Shown here one piece after another: positions 43,801 to 55,800 of a DNA stretch of 64,000 bases. Position numbers and translations under genes: made by a program. The stretch covers positions 1 to 64,000 of the forward strand of contig QJPP01005229.1 of assembly GCA_003996215.1 (NCBI GenBank), read 5' to 3'. The DNA comes from Jaltomata sinuosa. Lineage: Eukaryota; Streptophyta; Magnoliopsida; Solanales; Solanaceae. The notes under the pieces are model-generated. The model had not been told where the DNA came from. It saw only the letters and a list, made by a program, of their open reading frames with translations, and searched no databases. How positions within the stretch are numbered: the stretch's first letter is position 1; every line of letters starts with the position of its first letter.

Positions 43801-46800
43801 TGGGCCATATCATTTAGTCTTGAAGGCTGTGGTTGATCCTAAGGATTGACCCCAATGGATTACTCAGTCATTAAAAAAAAGCATACTAAAAACATTTGAA
43901 TTATCAATTAACAGATAACTTGGATTCTCAAAGAGTTGCATGGAAGAGTACTGAACATTTTGGAAACTGGAATGATCTAAATGCAAAGTGTCTCACGATC
44001 ACAGCTAATTGAGTTGATGGGAGATAAATACATAAACAAACTTCACTTCATTAAAGGAATCAGATTTAAAAATGGCATAAGCAACTGCTTAGTTCCTCCA
44101 AGACTCTAAAGCCAACAGAACTCGAGAAAATGTAAACCTCAACAAAATATTTAACCTTATTATCAACAAAACCTGAAATTTAAGTCTTAGTGTCCTCAAT
44201 CAATTACCTGTCCAATAACTCTTCCTCACAGGAATTCCCAGAAGAAGATAACCAATCTAAGTCAACAAAGTTGGAGCAGTCATATGCATCTGCATTATGT
44301 GGTTCAAGGGATCGATCTCTTTGCATTTCTACAAAAAGTTGCCTTGTAGGAACTGTTTGAGCATACCTGCATAAAGAAAGAGAAATAAGCAGAGCAGAAG
44401 GTGAGAAAGAAACTGATGTATATGGAGGTGCTAGGATAACAGAGACTTAAACTAGATTTCATGCTAAAATCAAAATTCATTAAAATTCTGAGAAGTACCA
44501 AGTCTCTCTCTTGGGTTGGGGGAGGGGATCAAGTATATGTATTTTTACCGATTAGCCAACTTCTAAACACTAAACTAGATCCTACGGAGAAACCACTTCA
44601 TTATGTATCTTGAATCGAGACCTTTTGGCTCAAGCTATCCAGTTATGCCAAGGGAGCAACCCCATTTTCACCTTAAATTGGTCAAAATAAGCGGAATTTC
44701 TCACTTTTCATGGATGATTAGATCGAGCAACTAGGGTATGTGACTGACAAGTAGGTAAGGGTATGCTCTCCCAAAAAGCTTAATCTTCTAGCTTAGATGA
44801 TTATACAGTATACACTTCAACAAAGAGGATGATGGGTGTGCGCATTACAACAAACAAAACTCTGGTCCATTACTGCACGTAATGAACTGAGGAAATTTAT
44901 CAAGTCGTCAACTTCCTGCAACCGATCATCTTACAACACAGAGCTAGCAAAAATTACATTTGTATTTCAAATGAAGTTACATTTCCCTATATTGAAGTTT
45001 ATGTGTTGTCAAAGATACATCCTATGCCACTAACCACGTGAAGCTTTCCACTTTAAAGGGTGCTCAACTCTTCAATATTTTCATGGCCATCCAGATTGCC
45101 GCATTTTTATTCTGCATAGGATTTTATAGTAGGTTTTAACAAAGAATTTCTCATTACTCAGTCATCCCATAACAAGTTTCAGGGCTTGTACAAAGGGCTG
45201 TGAAGCTAGCTAATAGTTGTAACAGTTGGCACATATCCTCCATCTTCCAATCATTGAAGTTGCTACTGAGTTCCACATCCCATCTTGGTGTCAGTCTGTA
45301 ATATGCTATAACTGCTCCAATTAACTGCATTTCTGAAACTAGTAAGTAATTGGTGCTTGTAGGATGAGTGTTCTATCCAAGCATCAAGCCAGAAAAAAGC
45401 TTCATGTGCCATCTCTCACATTGAAAATGATGTTCTCTGTGAAGCTCTCCCATAATAATCTAAGTTATCAAAGTAAGAACTGCTTCTCTTGCCAAAAGCC
45501 AGGCACAACATGAAACATTATATGGTATCTTAGTCTTCCAAATGTGCTTCCAAGGCCATTCTGTAATCTGATGATTAGTTGGCTCATCTGTTTGTAAGCT
45601 GCATTCACTTTGTAAGCACCACTACTGTGACCATTCCACCATAATTTGTCAATCCCTTCCTGTAAACCACCAAAAGTTCCCAGCAGATTGTAGAAAGCAG
45701 TTACCCTACTCGCTTCCGGTCATTAGGCATTCTTCTGAAGGTGATATGCCAACCTTGGTTTGACCACTGTTCTGCCACTGTGTTGTGTTGATGAAGTACA
45801 AGATTGTAGATGTCACGGAATTTCTCTTGTAAACTCTCAGTCCCGAGCCATTTATCCTTCCAGAAAACAGTTTTACTACCATCTGCAACTTTAATGGAGC
45901 TTCTGTTCTTCAGCAAAGGCAATAGATCTCCATAAACTGACCCCATAAGGTGTGTTGATCTCCTTAGTCATCCGTCTGTCCTCTTCCTCATACTTTACTT
46001 TGATAGCCCTTACCCATGGCCATAACATTGGTCTTCTTGTGTGTATCTCCCCAACCATTTTATTTTTAAAGCCTTGATCTGGAACTTCAGGTCTCTGAGT
46101 CCCAGTCCCCCCTTATTCTTGCTCATTGTTAAGGCCTTCCATTTCACCAGTATTTCTATTGTTTTTAGTACTATTTGTTGTTTCTTTTATTTCTAGTACT
46201 TCTTGTATAGACTGTTTTAACTTGAAGCCGAGGTCTATCGGAAACTGCCGCTCTACGTCTAAGGTAGAGGTTAGGTCTGCGTACACCCCACCCTCCCTAG
46301 ACCCCACTTTGTGGGATTACACTAGACCCCATTTTGTGGGATTACACTTGGTATGTTGTTGTTGTTGTATTTCCTTGCCACAAGTATGATCTTCTAATGT
46401 TTTCTAGTCTTTTAATAACACTTGTTTTTTTCTTTTTGAAACTGGTAATGTTGTATTCCTCAGCATTAAGGACATGCTGGAGACCTGCAAAAAACTTGTT
46501 ACAATCAACCTAGATTACTTACAAAGAACCTAAAAGATCAACTAACTGTTCAGCTTCTTCTATACAATTTTCTTTACACCAAAATTAGATGTTGTTTGAC
46601 TTTCTGAATGGAGTTGATTCTGTCTTCAAAACAACTTCCATTTCTTTCCTTCCAAATTGTCCACCAAATGCAAAAAGGAATTACTCTCCACCATTTCTTC
46701 TGACTCTTACTACCCCCTCTCCTAATCCAACAACTCAAGAGATCTGCTTTTGCAACCAAGCTTTTCTCATCACCAACCAAGCAAAGCACTTGACTTTTGT

Positions 46801-49800
46801 TGGTGCCAAACTTTTCCAGGTTTGTTTCCATGGGCCTGGTCTGTTCACAGGTTGTAATTCGGCTTCCTTCTTGTAAATTCTGTTTACTGTGAACATGCCA
46901 TCATTTTCATGCTTCCATCTGATAGTGTCTTTTAATAACACTTGTTGGGATTGGAAATAAGGATATCATGTAAGAGGGGAGGGCATCTAACACAGAGTTG
47001 ATGAGTATGACTCTTCCACCCTGTGACATGTATTAAGACTTCCATCTGGATAGTTTCTTTTCACACTTCTCAATGACGCCATTCCAAATTTCCTTGGATT
47101 TTGATTTATCCCCTATAGGCATACCAAGATATACAGATGGCAAGGACCCTACTTGTTCTTCCACTGCTTCACAAAATACTAAGGTGTCATCTGCATACTG
47201 TTAATGGGTTATCTCCAAGTTGTTTGCCTCTCCAACTTAGAAACCCCTGATCCACCCCTTCCCCTTTGCTTTATTTAGCAGATTACTCATACCTTCCATT
47301 GCTAAAATGAACAAGAATGAGAATAAATGGTCACCCTGTCTCAGGCCTCTCCGAGGAGGGAAGAAACCATTTGGAGATCTATTGATTAACATTGAGAACC
47401 TTACTGTGCTGACACAGTGTTTAATCCACCTGATCCACCTAGATCCAAATCTCATTTTTTCCAATATCTGTATAAAGAAATTCCAGCTCAAATGGTCATA
47501 GGCTTTCTGAATATCTAGCTTACACACAATTCCTGGCTTTTTGCTGCTCTTCCTGGACTCTACATACTCATTTGCTATTAAAACTGCATCCATAATCTGC
47601 CTCCCTTTGATGAAGGATATCTGCTGCCTCTCAACTAGGCAGTGTATTTATTACCTTCTTAAGTCTTTCTTCCAGCAATTTAGCTATGATCTTATACACA
47701 TATGATCTTATACACACCCTCAATCAGATTAATTGGTCTGAAGTCATTGAGTTCCACTACTCCCACTTTCTTTGGAATCAAAGCCACAAAAGTAGCATTC
47801 AGACTTTTTTCAAAGAAACCTTTTTCATGGAAGTTCTAGACTGCTGCTACTAGATCTTCTACTAATAATTTCCCAACATTGCTTGAATAAATCCATAGAG
47901 AAACCATCTGAGCCTGGGGCCTTATCACCAGCACATGCTTGGAGGTTGCTAGATCAAAATGATGAATATTTATTTATCACAAAAAGTATATTCTAGATCT
48001 CTAGAAAGAAACTGGTTTGACAGCCAGCAGAATCGCCTATCGAAAGCAATCACAAATTATAAACAGGGGTTGGAGAGTCAATTGATAAGAGCTATATCAG
48101 AGGTTGGTTGGAAGACTCATTTATCTCTCTCACTAGACAAACATAGCCTGTTCAGTCAGCTCGGTGTATCAGTACATGCATAATCCCTGAGATACTCGTA
48201 TGGAATTGTCTTTCACATTTCGCGGTATCCAAGTCTGCACCACGAAAAGATTTTCTTTTCTCTAAACAAGGTCACCTCCCGATAGAAGCTTCTACTGACG
48301 CAGATTGGGCTGGATCTTTAGATGACAGAAGATACATACAGTTATTGTACACTCGTAGGAGAAAACCTAGTCTCTTACAGAAGCAAGAAACAAAGTGTAG
48401 TTGCCCGATCAAGTGCTAAAGCAGAAGATAGAGATGTGGCCCACGACGTATGTGAGCTTCTTTGGCTACAAAAGTTGGATTGTTTGAAAAAGGAGAACTT
48501 TCCTTGTACTGCGACAACAAAACTGCAATTAGTATAGCTCAGAATCTTGTGTGTTACCATTCTCAAAAAAAAAGTATCTTGTTCAAGATGACCGAGCAAA
48601 ACATATTGAAATTGATCGGCACTTCATCAAAGAGAAAGTTACTAGTGGTACCTTGAGTTTGCTTCGTGCTCCGTCAAAAAAACAGCTAGTGGATGTGCTT
48701 ACAAAAGGCCTGGGCAAAAGGACTTTTCATACTTCGATTTGCAAGTTGGGCGTGTGTGATATCTTTGCTCTAACTTGAGGGGAGTGTTGATTGTGTTAAT
48801 TAATTAGCATGATTTTAGGAGACTTTAATTTTCATTTTCCTCGGTTAATTATAGGAATATAATATTTTCTTTTATTGTAATTTCAATTAGATAGGAAGGT
48901 GTGGAGGACGCGAATTAGGGTAAAAGGTTAGTAGGTAGGAGTGCGTCCATGCTAGTAAGTAGGAGTACATTGTCTTGTTTCCCTTACTAGTGGTCATAGT
49001 GCTACGCTTGTAGTCTCTTATTCTTAGATTTTGTTGATATTTGTTATTTCGTATGGTTCAATTGTAGTATTATTTTGTTGTATTGTTCTGTTACTTTTTG
49101 TTGTTTTGCTGCTACCTATTGTCTCTTGTACCTCCATTATGTCTTTTTCTAGTTTGTATTTGTCTTGAGCCGAGGGTCTATCGGAAACACCCTCTCTACC
49201 TCACCCCTGAGGTAGAGGTAAGGTCTGCGTACACTCTACTGTCCCCAGACCCTACTTTGTGGGAATACACTAGGTATGTTGTTGTTGTTGCATTGTAATT
49301 TAAATTAGTTTTAGGATCATTGTTTAAATACCTCTTCTCATGTGATGTAAGGATATATGAAAATACAAAGAAGCTTTTCTTTTTTGATCAAGAAAAGCTT
49401 TTTATTTACAAAGAAGCTTTTCTTCTTTCTCAAATTCTGCATATGATTATTCATATAAGTAGGTCCCCACATGATGTGTATGTTCTATGTATATGACATG
49501 TTGTATTGCATTATTTTTGTGGAATGGTAACTCATGTTGCATTGGATTATGTTACGTTGTGTATGCTTGCCTTTAAATTAAAGTCTTGCTCAACCTTTCT
49601 GGAGGTAGTTTATGAGACTTACTGGGCCGTAAGACTTATTTCCCCACCTTTGATCCGCAGATTCTTATGCAAGTACAAGTGAATCTAGAAGGCGATTCTC
49701 ATATGTCCCAGGCACAAAGGTGAGCTTCCACCTTTATTTCGTGGAGTTTATGGGCAGTGCCCCACCTCTCGACATCTTTAGGAGCTCCATGATGACCCTA

Positions 49801-52800
49801 TGGGAGTAGTTTATGTATTTTCGAATATGTGAATGATGCAACCGGTTGTAGGGATGTATTATGCATGTGATTAGGCTATGGAATCCACATTTTTAGGATT
49901 ATCTATACATGGTATATCTAATGGGTCGTTTGGTAGGGTATATAAAAATAGTGTAGAATATAATGTATTAGTAATGCTTGTATTAGTAATGCTGGTATTA
50001 GTTATGCTAAGATTATTCTTATGCAGTATTTGGTTTGGTGTATTAAAAATAACATGCATTGCATAATTTTTTTTTAAAAATATGCCTTTACAAAAATCTG
50101 AGGTAGTGATATGGACTGCGTATACTCTACCCTCCCCACACTCCACTGTGTGGGAATATACTGGGTATTACGTTGTTACAAAAATAGCCCCCACAAATAT
50201 GGTGGAAAGGATGTGGAAAAGGTTTTGAGGGGTAACTGTGTCTTTAACCATGCTAATGCATGCATTAGAACCCCTTGCATTAATAATACCATAGATTTCC
50301 ATGTATTAGTTATACATACCTTAATACCATATAGAAGGCATTAGTTATACATAAGTTGAGAAAGGGTACCAAACAAGGTACTACTAATACACAAAGCTAA
50401 TGCATGCATTATTTTTTCTAACGCACTCTACCAAACGACCCCTAAGAGTGTTGGTTTGGGCAATTTAGCGCCCTTATCATGTTTTGACAATTAACAGGCA
50501 GTAAAGTTTGTGTTCGCCTGATGGGAGTTAGGTCGTCAACTGCTGGTCATGGCCGTGACACCGAGACCATAACTCTGGTACCATATGAGAAAATAACAGG
50601 AGAAACATGTCTTGATGAGTTATTAATATATAATGAATACTAGATTTATTAGTGTGGGATGATATCTATCTTAAGAACTTAAAACGTGTACCATTCTAAC
50701 TCCAAGATTATAACACTGATACCTCACATTCTTACAAAACTTTCAGTACTTTCTTATAGAAACGTATTGGAAAAGTATTGACCTATGCAGGGAAAAAGCT
50801 TGTTTTCACAAAGGAAAAAAAAAAGAAGCAACTGCAATAGGAAGTATGGCACATAATTTGGGACAAAAGCAGCAACAGAAAAGCTAGTGAGAAGGAAAAA
50901 AGACCAGTTGCAAGAATATTGAACAAGAAACGTGGTTGCATTAAGCCTTTTAAAGGAAATAGGGAGAAGACAATGGGGTTAAAAGAATCCATTCTAGCAT
51001 AAGAATTACATGACATGATTTTCAGGTGAAAAATTAGAGCTCCACATTTAAATATGACCCCAAAAAGCAGAAAAATAGAAAAGCAACTAACAAATCCTAA
51101 TAGCACAACGAAGTAGAGAGTAGTCCAAATTAACAAGTCACTAGCTAAAACATTGCAAAACCACCAATGGATTCCATCAATCATATAAATTGTGTACCTT
51201 GAATATGTCAAATCACTTTCACAAGTTGACATTTCTGGTGTTGATTCGGAAAGCACTTTGCTTCCTTCTTTTGACTGATTAGACAGGTTAGACTTAGAAA
51301 GACCCTTTCCAATACTCCGAGTTGATAGGGGAAATTGACTTTCATGAAGAATGTTCCCATCTGAGAATGATCTTTGAAAGAGCGACCTGTTTATCACCAT
51401 AAGAATATACAGTTATCCTTACATACTTCAAAACAAGAAATTACAGGAAAAGATCATGTCGCTAGGAGGCACATTTCTGCAATCTCTGTTGTAACACATT
51501 ATCTCACAGTAAAATTAATTTAACCTTGAAAATGCTACCGAATGTCAGTCTCTTTGTCTTCTATATCTGTCTCATTCTAATTTAGATGATAAATATCTGA
51601 TAGCAAGAAAATTAGATGCATAACATTACAGCTTTGACAATTATACCTTCCATTGTCGCCAACATAGCTTTCCCCATTCCTACCAACATAGTAATGCTGA
51701 TAGGAGTCCAATTCCCATATATCAGGTCTACCCTCTTGTGGCTGAAAGTACCCCAAAAACCTGATCATAGAATGTCATCAAAATTTCAAGTAGCAGGCTC
51801 ATAGCCATTTTTCAAATTATCTGAAATCTCGAGTAAATTGGCAAATACAATTTCAAAAAGGAAAGAAGTTGAACTTAAAAGGATTTGCACAAACTAAACC
51901 ACTCACTCAAACTGCATTGGCACATACGAACAAAGAGAAAATGAGCTTACACATTAATAGCATTTTGTTTTTCTGCATCCATGTAGGCATTGCTGTAATA
52001 TCTCTGAAGAGTCCTAAAGAACTCCTGTGATTGAATTGCAGCTTTCCACTGGCCCCTCCTCTCAGAAAATATCTACAGGAGACATTTCCACGTTGTCAAC
52101 TAACCCAAGATTAAACTATTAACATTGGATGAGAAAAGATAGAATATACATGTGTAGAATGTCCTGTGCTTTGTTTCCATTAGTATCAAGGAGGGGTACG
52201 GGTAAAGGTATGGTCTGCGTACATCTTACCCTCCCTAGACCCCACTTTGTGGGAATATACTGGGTATGTTGTTGAAGTTCCATTTTCTGATCACTGGATT
52301 GTATCTTACCAAAAAAAATAGTTTAACTATGTCACTGGCTCTAGTTACAAGTCAAAAGGTTCTTTCCTTTCTCAATTAGCAAGAAACTAATTTTCACACC
52401 TTTAATTAAGATGAAAAGCAAAAGAAATGAAAAAATAGAATTGGGAGTACAAAACACCCCAGAATACACAATAAAGAAGCTGCTTGTAACAATTTCTATG
52501 AAACTTTTCTTCTTCCCTTTTTTTTTTGTGAAAACAGAACTTCTATGATACTTTTATCTGCCTTGGGAGTACAATCATTTCAAATATCAAAGAAGAAAAC
52601 TGAAAGACTTATATATCATATACCTTGTTAAGAATTATCACAAATAGTTTTCATTACAGTCTAGCCAACCTAATAATTTGCAGAAAGAAAATTACAGATG
52701 GAAGATTGTTTCGTATTTGCAAGAATGATGATGAAACCCTTAGAAGTTCTCTTATTTTACTTGTATTTTGGTGTAAGTAAAGAATCATATTGATTGATGG

Positions 52801-55800
52801 TTGGACAAACTTGAGGGACGTCTGTGAATGACTCGGGTTGTGTCATGTTTTCAACTTAACATAGTTTTGACACTAATGAGCAGAGGCGTATCCAGGATTT
52901 CGAGAGGATGGGTGCACCACTACTTTTAAGATAGATATTTGATTTGATTATAGAATTTTTTACGGTGACACAAAGTCAAAGAGCAAACCGTAATCAACAC
53001 TATTATTACAAGACATCATCACTCATTTTACTATTTTCCTGGACAAGTTTTCATATTTTAAAAACTATTTATAGCATTATTACTTAAATATCTTAACATT
53101 TTATATAGCAAAATAAGCAACCATTAAAAAATTCTTCATCTATTTTGAAGTTCTCTTTTCATTGAAAAAATACTTGATTCTTTATTTATGATGATTTTCA
53201 AGAGAGTATTTTGAGGAGAAGGTACTCCCTTCATTAAGTTGTCATGGTTATTAAAAATATTTGGTCCAAAATATTAATCATTTTAGGAAAATAAAATAAA
53301 ATCAACTTTTTTCTCATTTACTATTAATTGTTCTTGAAAGTAAAACAATATTGATTACATGTCATAAAACACATAAATTGAGTACACATTTATCGCAAAG
53401 AAATAAGGATAATTAGTCAAAAATTACTTTTTGTGTATATTTTTTTAGGAAATGTGCAAAAGAAAGAATGACAAGTACAAAGAACAGAGAAAGTATTTGG
53501 ATTTCTGGAAATTTTGGAACTCAAATCAAAAGAACTATCAAATAAAGAGATGAATAACTGTATTAGAAAGAAGGGACAACTGGGAGAATGACTAAAGACA
53601 CGGTAACCAATGAATTGAAAAGTCAAAACAATGACTAAGGCAGGACAAGCAAGAAAGAAAAGAAAACAATAAAGAAAAAGTCGCAGTCTGGAATTGAACC
53701 CCCGACCTTTGTGACTACGGCGTACCCATCGACCGCTGAACCAAAGAGCTCACTTGAGCACGGGTTCACATACTGTTATTTAAGTATTTAACGAGCAAAA
53801 ATACTACTGCTATACCTAGTCTTGGGAGGGGAGCATGGGTTCACATGAACCACCCCACTCCATGTAAATCCGTCCCTGCCGATGAGGTCCTTTTTAAAAA
53901 ATGAAATAATTGATTCATAAATAATGTGCAAAAAGAAAAGGGAAATGTTAAGCACTAGCTTACCTTGTTGTGAGCTGCAGAGCCACCATACTGATGAGCA
54001 AGTGTATCACCCATCCTCTCGTAGAACCCCATTAATTCTTCTGCCAAAGGATCATCAAGGTCTATCTTTGTTGAATTTGTAACTCCTAATGCACGGAGTT
54101 GATGACCCAAAGCAGCCAATCCATAGGCATACTGTGCCACATTAGTACGATCCAAACAATCTATGCAATTTGTCCTTAGCACCCCCCTTTGGAACATTGC
54201 TGGTTTCAGATAACCATTACTCACGTAGTTACACCCACTGGCTTTCCCCTCCGAGTTATCTGACTCACCGTTGTCATTATTACATTGTTTCTCAACATCA
54301 GGGTCAAAATGTCTCAAAGGATCCACATTACTAGCAGCAGCATATCTGTGCCATATCATTGCAACTATTTTTAAAATACAATTCTAAGCAGCTCAAACAC
54401 CCAACAGAAAACCTAATGTATATGCAATTCAACTTTATCCCTTTTTTATTGATCTACTTCAAGTGGTAGCTCACATCAACGTATAAGGAGAATTCTTTTT
54501 CCTATCATCTTTGGAAAACTCTGAAGTGCAGAATTTCTAAGCTGCATCACTGAAACTGGAGGAGCCTTTTGACCCTTGTCGTAATGACTTGAAAGGTAGC
54601 AGATGTGCCATAGCGACAAGAAAAACTATAGCAAGGAATTGTACAAGGAAGCCAATCAGCTAGATGGTTGTATTATTGCTAATGGAAAGAGACTGCAGAG
54701 AAGCGAGTGATATCATAAAATAGGAAAAGAGTAGAACTGGACCAAAAGCTTCCTGAAGGAAAAACAGAGAGAACCTCTTTCCCGATGAAGAGGGCTAGAA
54801 CCACAGCGTCTTGATAGGTAGAACTGGAAAGAAAACTATGAGATACTATGTTATTTTTTATCAAGAATTACTAAGTATAGGTCGACATACTATGTTATTT
54901 ACAGTACTAGAGAATGAATAAACAGAGGAGCTGGCAAGGTTTTGGGAAAGGGGAGTGTAGTATTCATCATTTCGGAACAGATACATTCACATTCCCTATT
55001 GCGGAACAAGAATCAATGCACAAGGATAGTTGAGCGGTCTCCATTAAAAATGTTGGAAGGCAGGTCACGGCCAGAAACTAATAAGAGTAAAGGGTCTTCT
55101 ACACCTTTGCATTAGCTCGGCTTTCTACCACATCTGGACCTCCTTACGTAGAAACATCTGTCCTTTGTCCCATCTCATAGGATCAAATTTTGATCCTAAG
55201 GAAACAATATAAAATCTTAATTGATGATGAATAAATAGATTTTAAAAAAAACAACAAATCATATGCTTAGCTCTTATATCAAGCTTGTAATTTTGTTTAG
55301 AATTAATTATTCATGTATATCAAGCTAACTCCTTTAAATATAAGCATGTCCCTTAATCATGCCATCCGACAGATTAGGGATGGCAATGGGGCGGGGCGGG
55401 TTGAGCTTTAACCCGCAAAATTTCAACCCGCCCTGCCCCACCGAGCATTTTGATGTATTTTCTCCCTGCCCTGCCCCACATAAGTTTTTCTTCTCCCTTT
55501 TTTTTTCTAATCTTGTTATTTGGTATGAGTTTTAATTTTCATATATGAATTTGAAAAATTCTATATCATGAGCTATATCTTATGAATATATGTCACGATA
55601 ATTTTGTTATCAAACTTGTTAGGAATTGCTCATCCCCCAGAAAATTTGCCTCATAAAATTACTTATTATTTGTCAAATGTGGTACTAATAAATAAGAAGG
55701 AACAAACTCTTTTGGGTTTAAAAAATTTAAAACTGATGATGCAATAGAATAGGATTAGATAAGGTTAATATATATCTGAAGATAAATATGTCAAAGTGTG

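Larger units (their letters stand above)
45180..47945 (-). mobile_element. L1-type LINE, 5'-truncated, with nested insertions
   Basis: Minus-strand order: RT start GDKAPGSDGFSMDLF (about 47,930), LDIQKAYDHLSWNFF, RRGLRQGDHLFSFLF, the catalytic QYADDTLVF (about 47,195), LGMPIGDKS, then PSYMISLFPIPTSVIKR. The reading resumes beyond the nested LINE with ENIRRSYLWQGN, and beyond a SINE with SKNKGGLGLRDLKF, followed by WLGTESLQEKFRDIYN and a zf-RVT-like end near 45,520. It sits in the 6.8-kb SAC intron and is cut on the right by the copia remnant. Confidence 0.85.
47955..49441 (+). mobile_element. Ty1/copia 3' end: RT tail, RNase H and 3' LTR
   Basis: Plus strand. RT tail around 48,050-48,130, then RNase H: DADWAGS (about 48,300), NLVSYRSKKQSVVARSSAKA, LSLYCDNKTAISIAQN, HIEIDRHFIKEKVTSG and KKQLVDVLTKGLGKR, spread over three frames. 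A polypurine tract GAGGGGAG directly precedes the LTR at 48,785. Gag, protease and integrase are missing. Confidence 0.87.
49442..50558 (+). repeat. Gypsy LTR-like fragment hosting a MITE
   Basis: The parts on both sides of the MITE (49,442-49,918 and 50,446-50,558) read as one non-coding stretch: TTGATCCGCAGATTCTTATG and TGGGCAGTGCCCCACCTC on the left, then ATGGGAGTTAGGTCGTCAAC and GGTCATGGCCGTGACA on the right. The GTGACA end is typical of gypsy LTRs. Family and left limit uncertain. Confidence 0.5.
52883..53878. repeat. Candidate hAT-like non-autonomous element (GAGGCGTATCCAGG ends)
   Basis: Left end CAGAGGCGTATCCAGGATTT, right end CCATGTAAATCCGTCCCTGC, inverse copies with several mismatches. 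Ends of the GAGGCGGATCCAGG type are very common in Solanaceae. The interior holds a tRNA-like stretch and a Stowaway-like segment. It lies in the intron between the catalytic exon and exon F. Confidence 0.5.

Noticed and set aside
50559..50620. Primer binding site of another LTR element (CTCTGGTACCATATGAG)
   Set aside because: Resembles a tRNA-Met site in reverse, but no LTR of the right type could be fixed next to it.
50783..51400. 205-codon minus-strand frame as an independent membrane protein
   Set aside because: Its N-terminal part is exon H of the SAC gene; the hydrophobic rest is intron read-through beyond a good GT donor.
53681..53752. Functional tRNA gene
   Set aside because: The B box is good, but the acceptor stem and anticodon arm do not fold convincingly and it lies inside a repeat.
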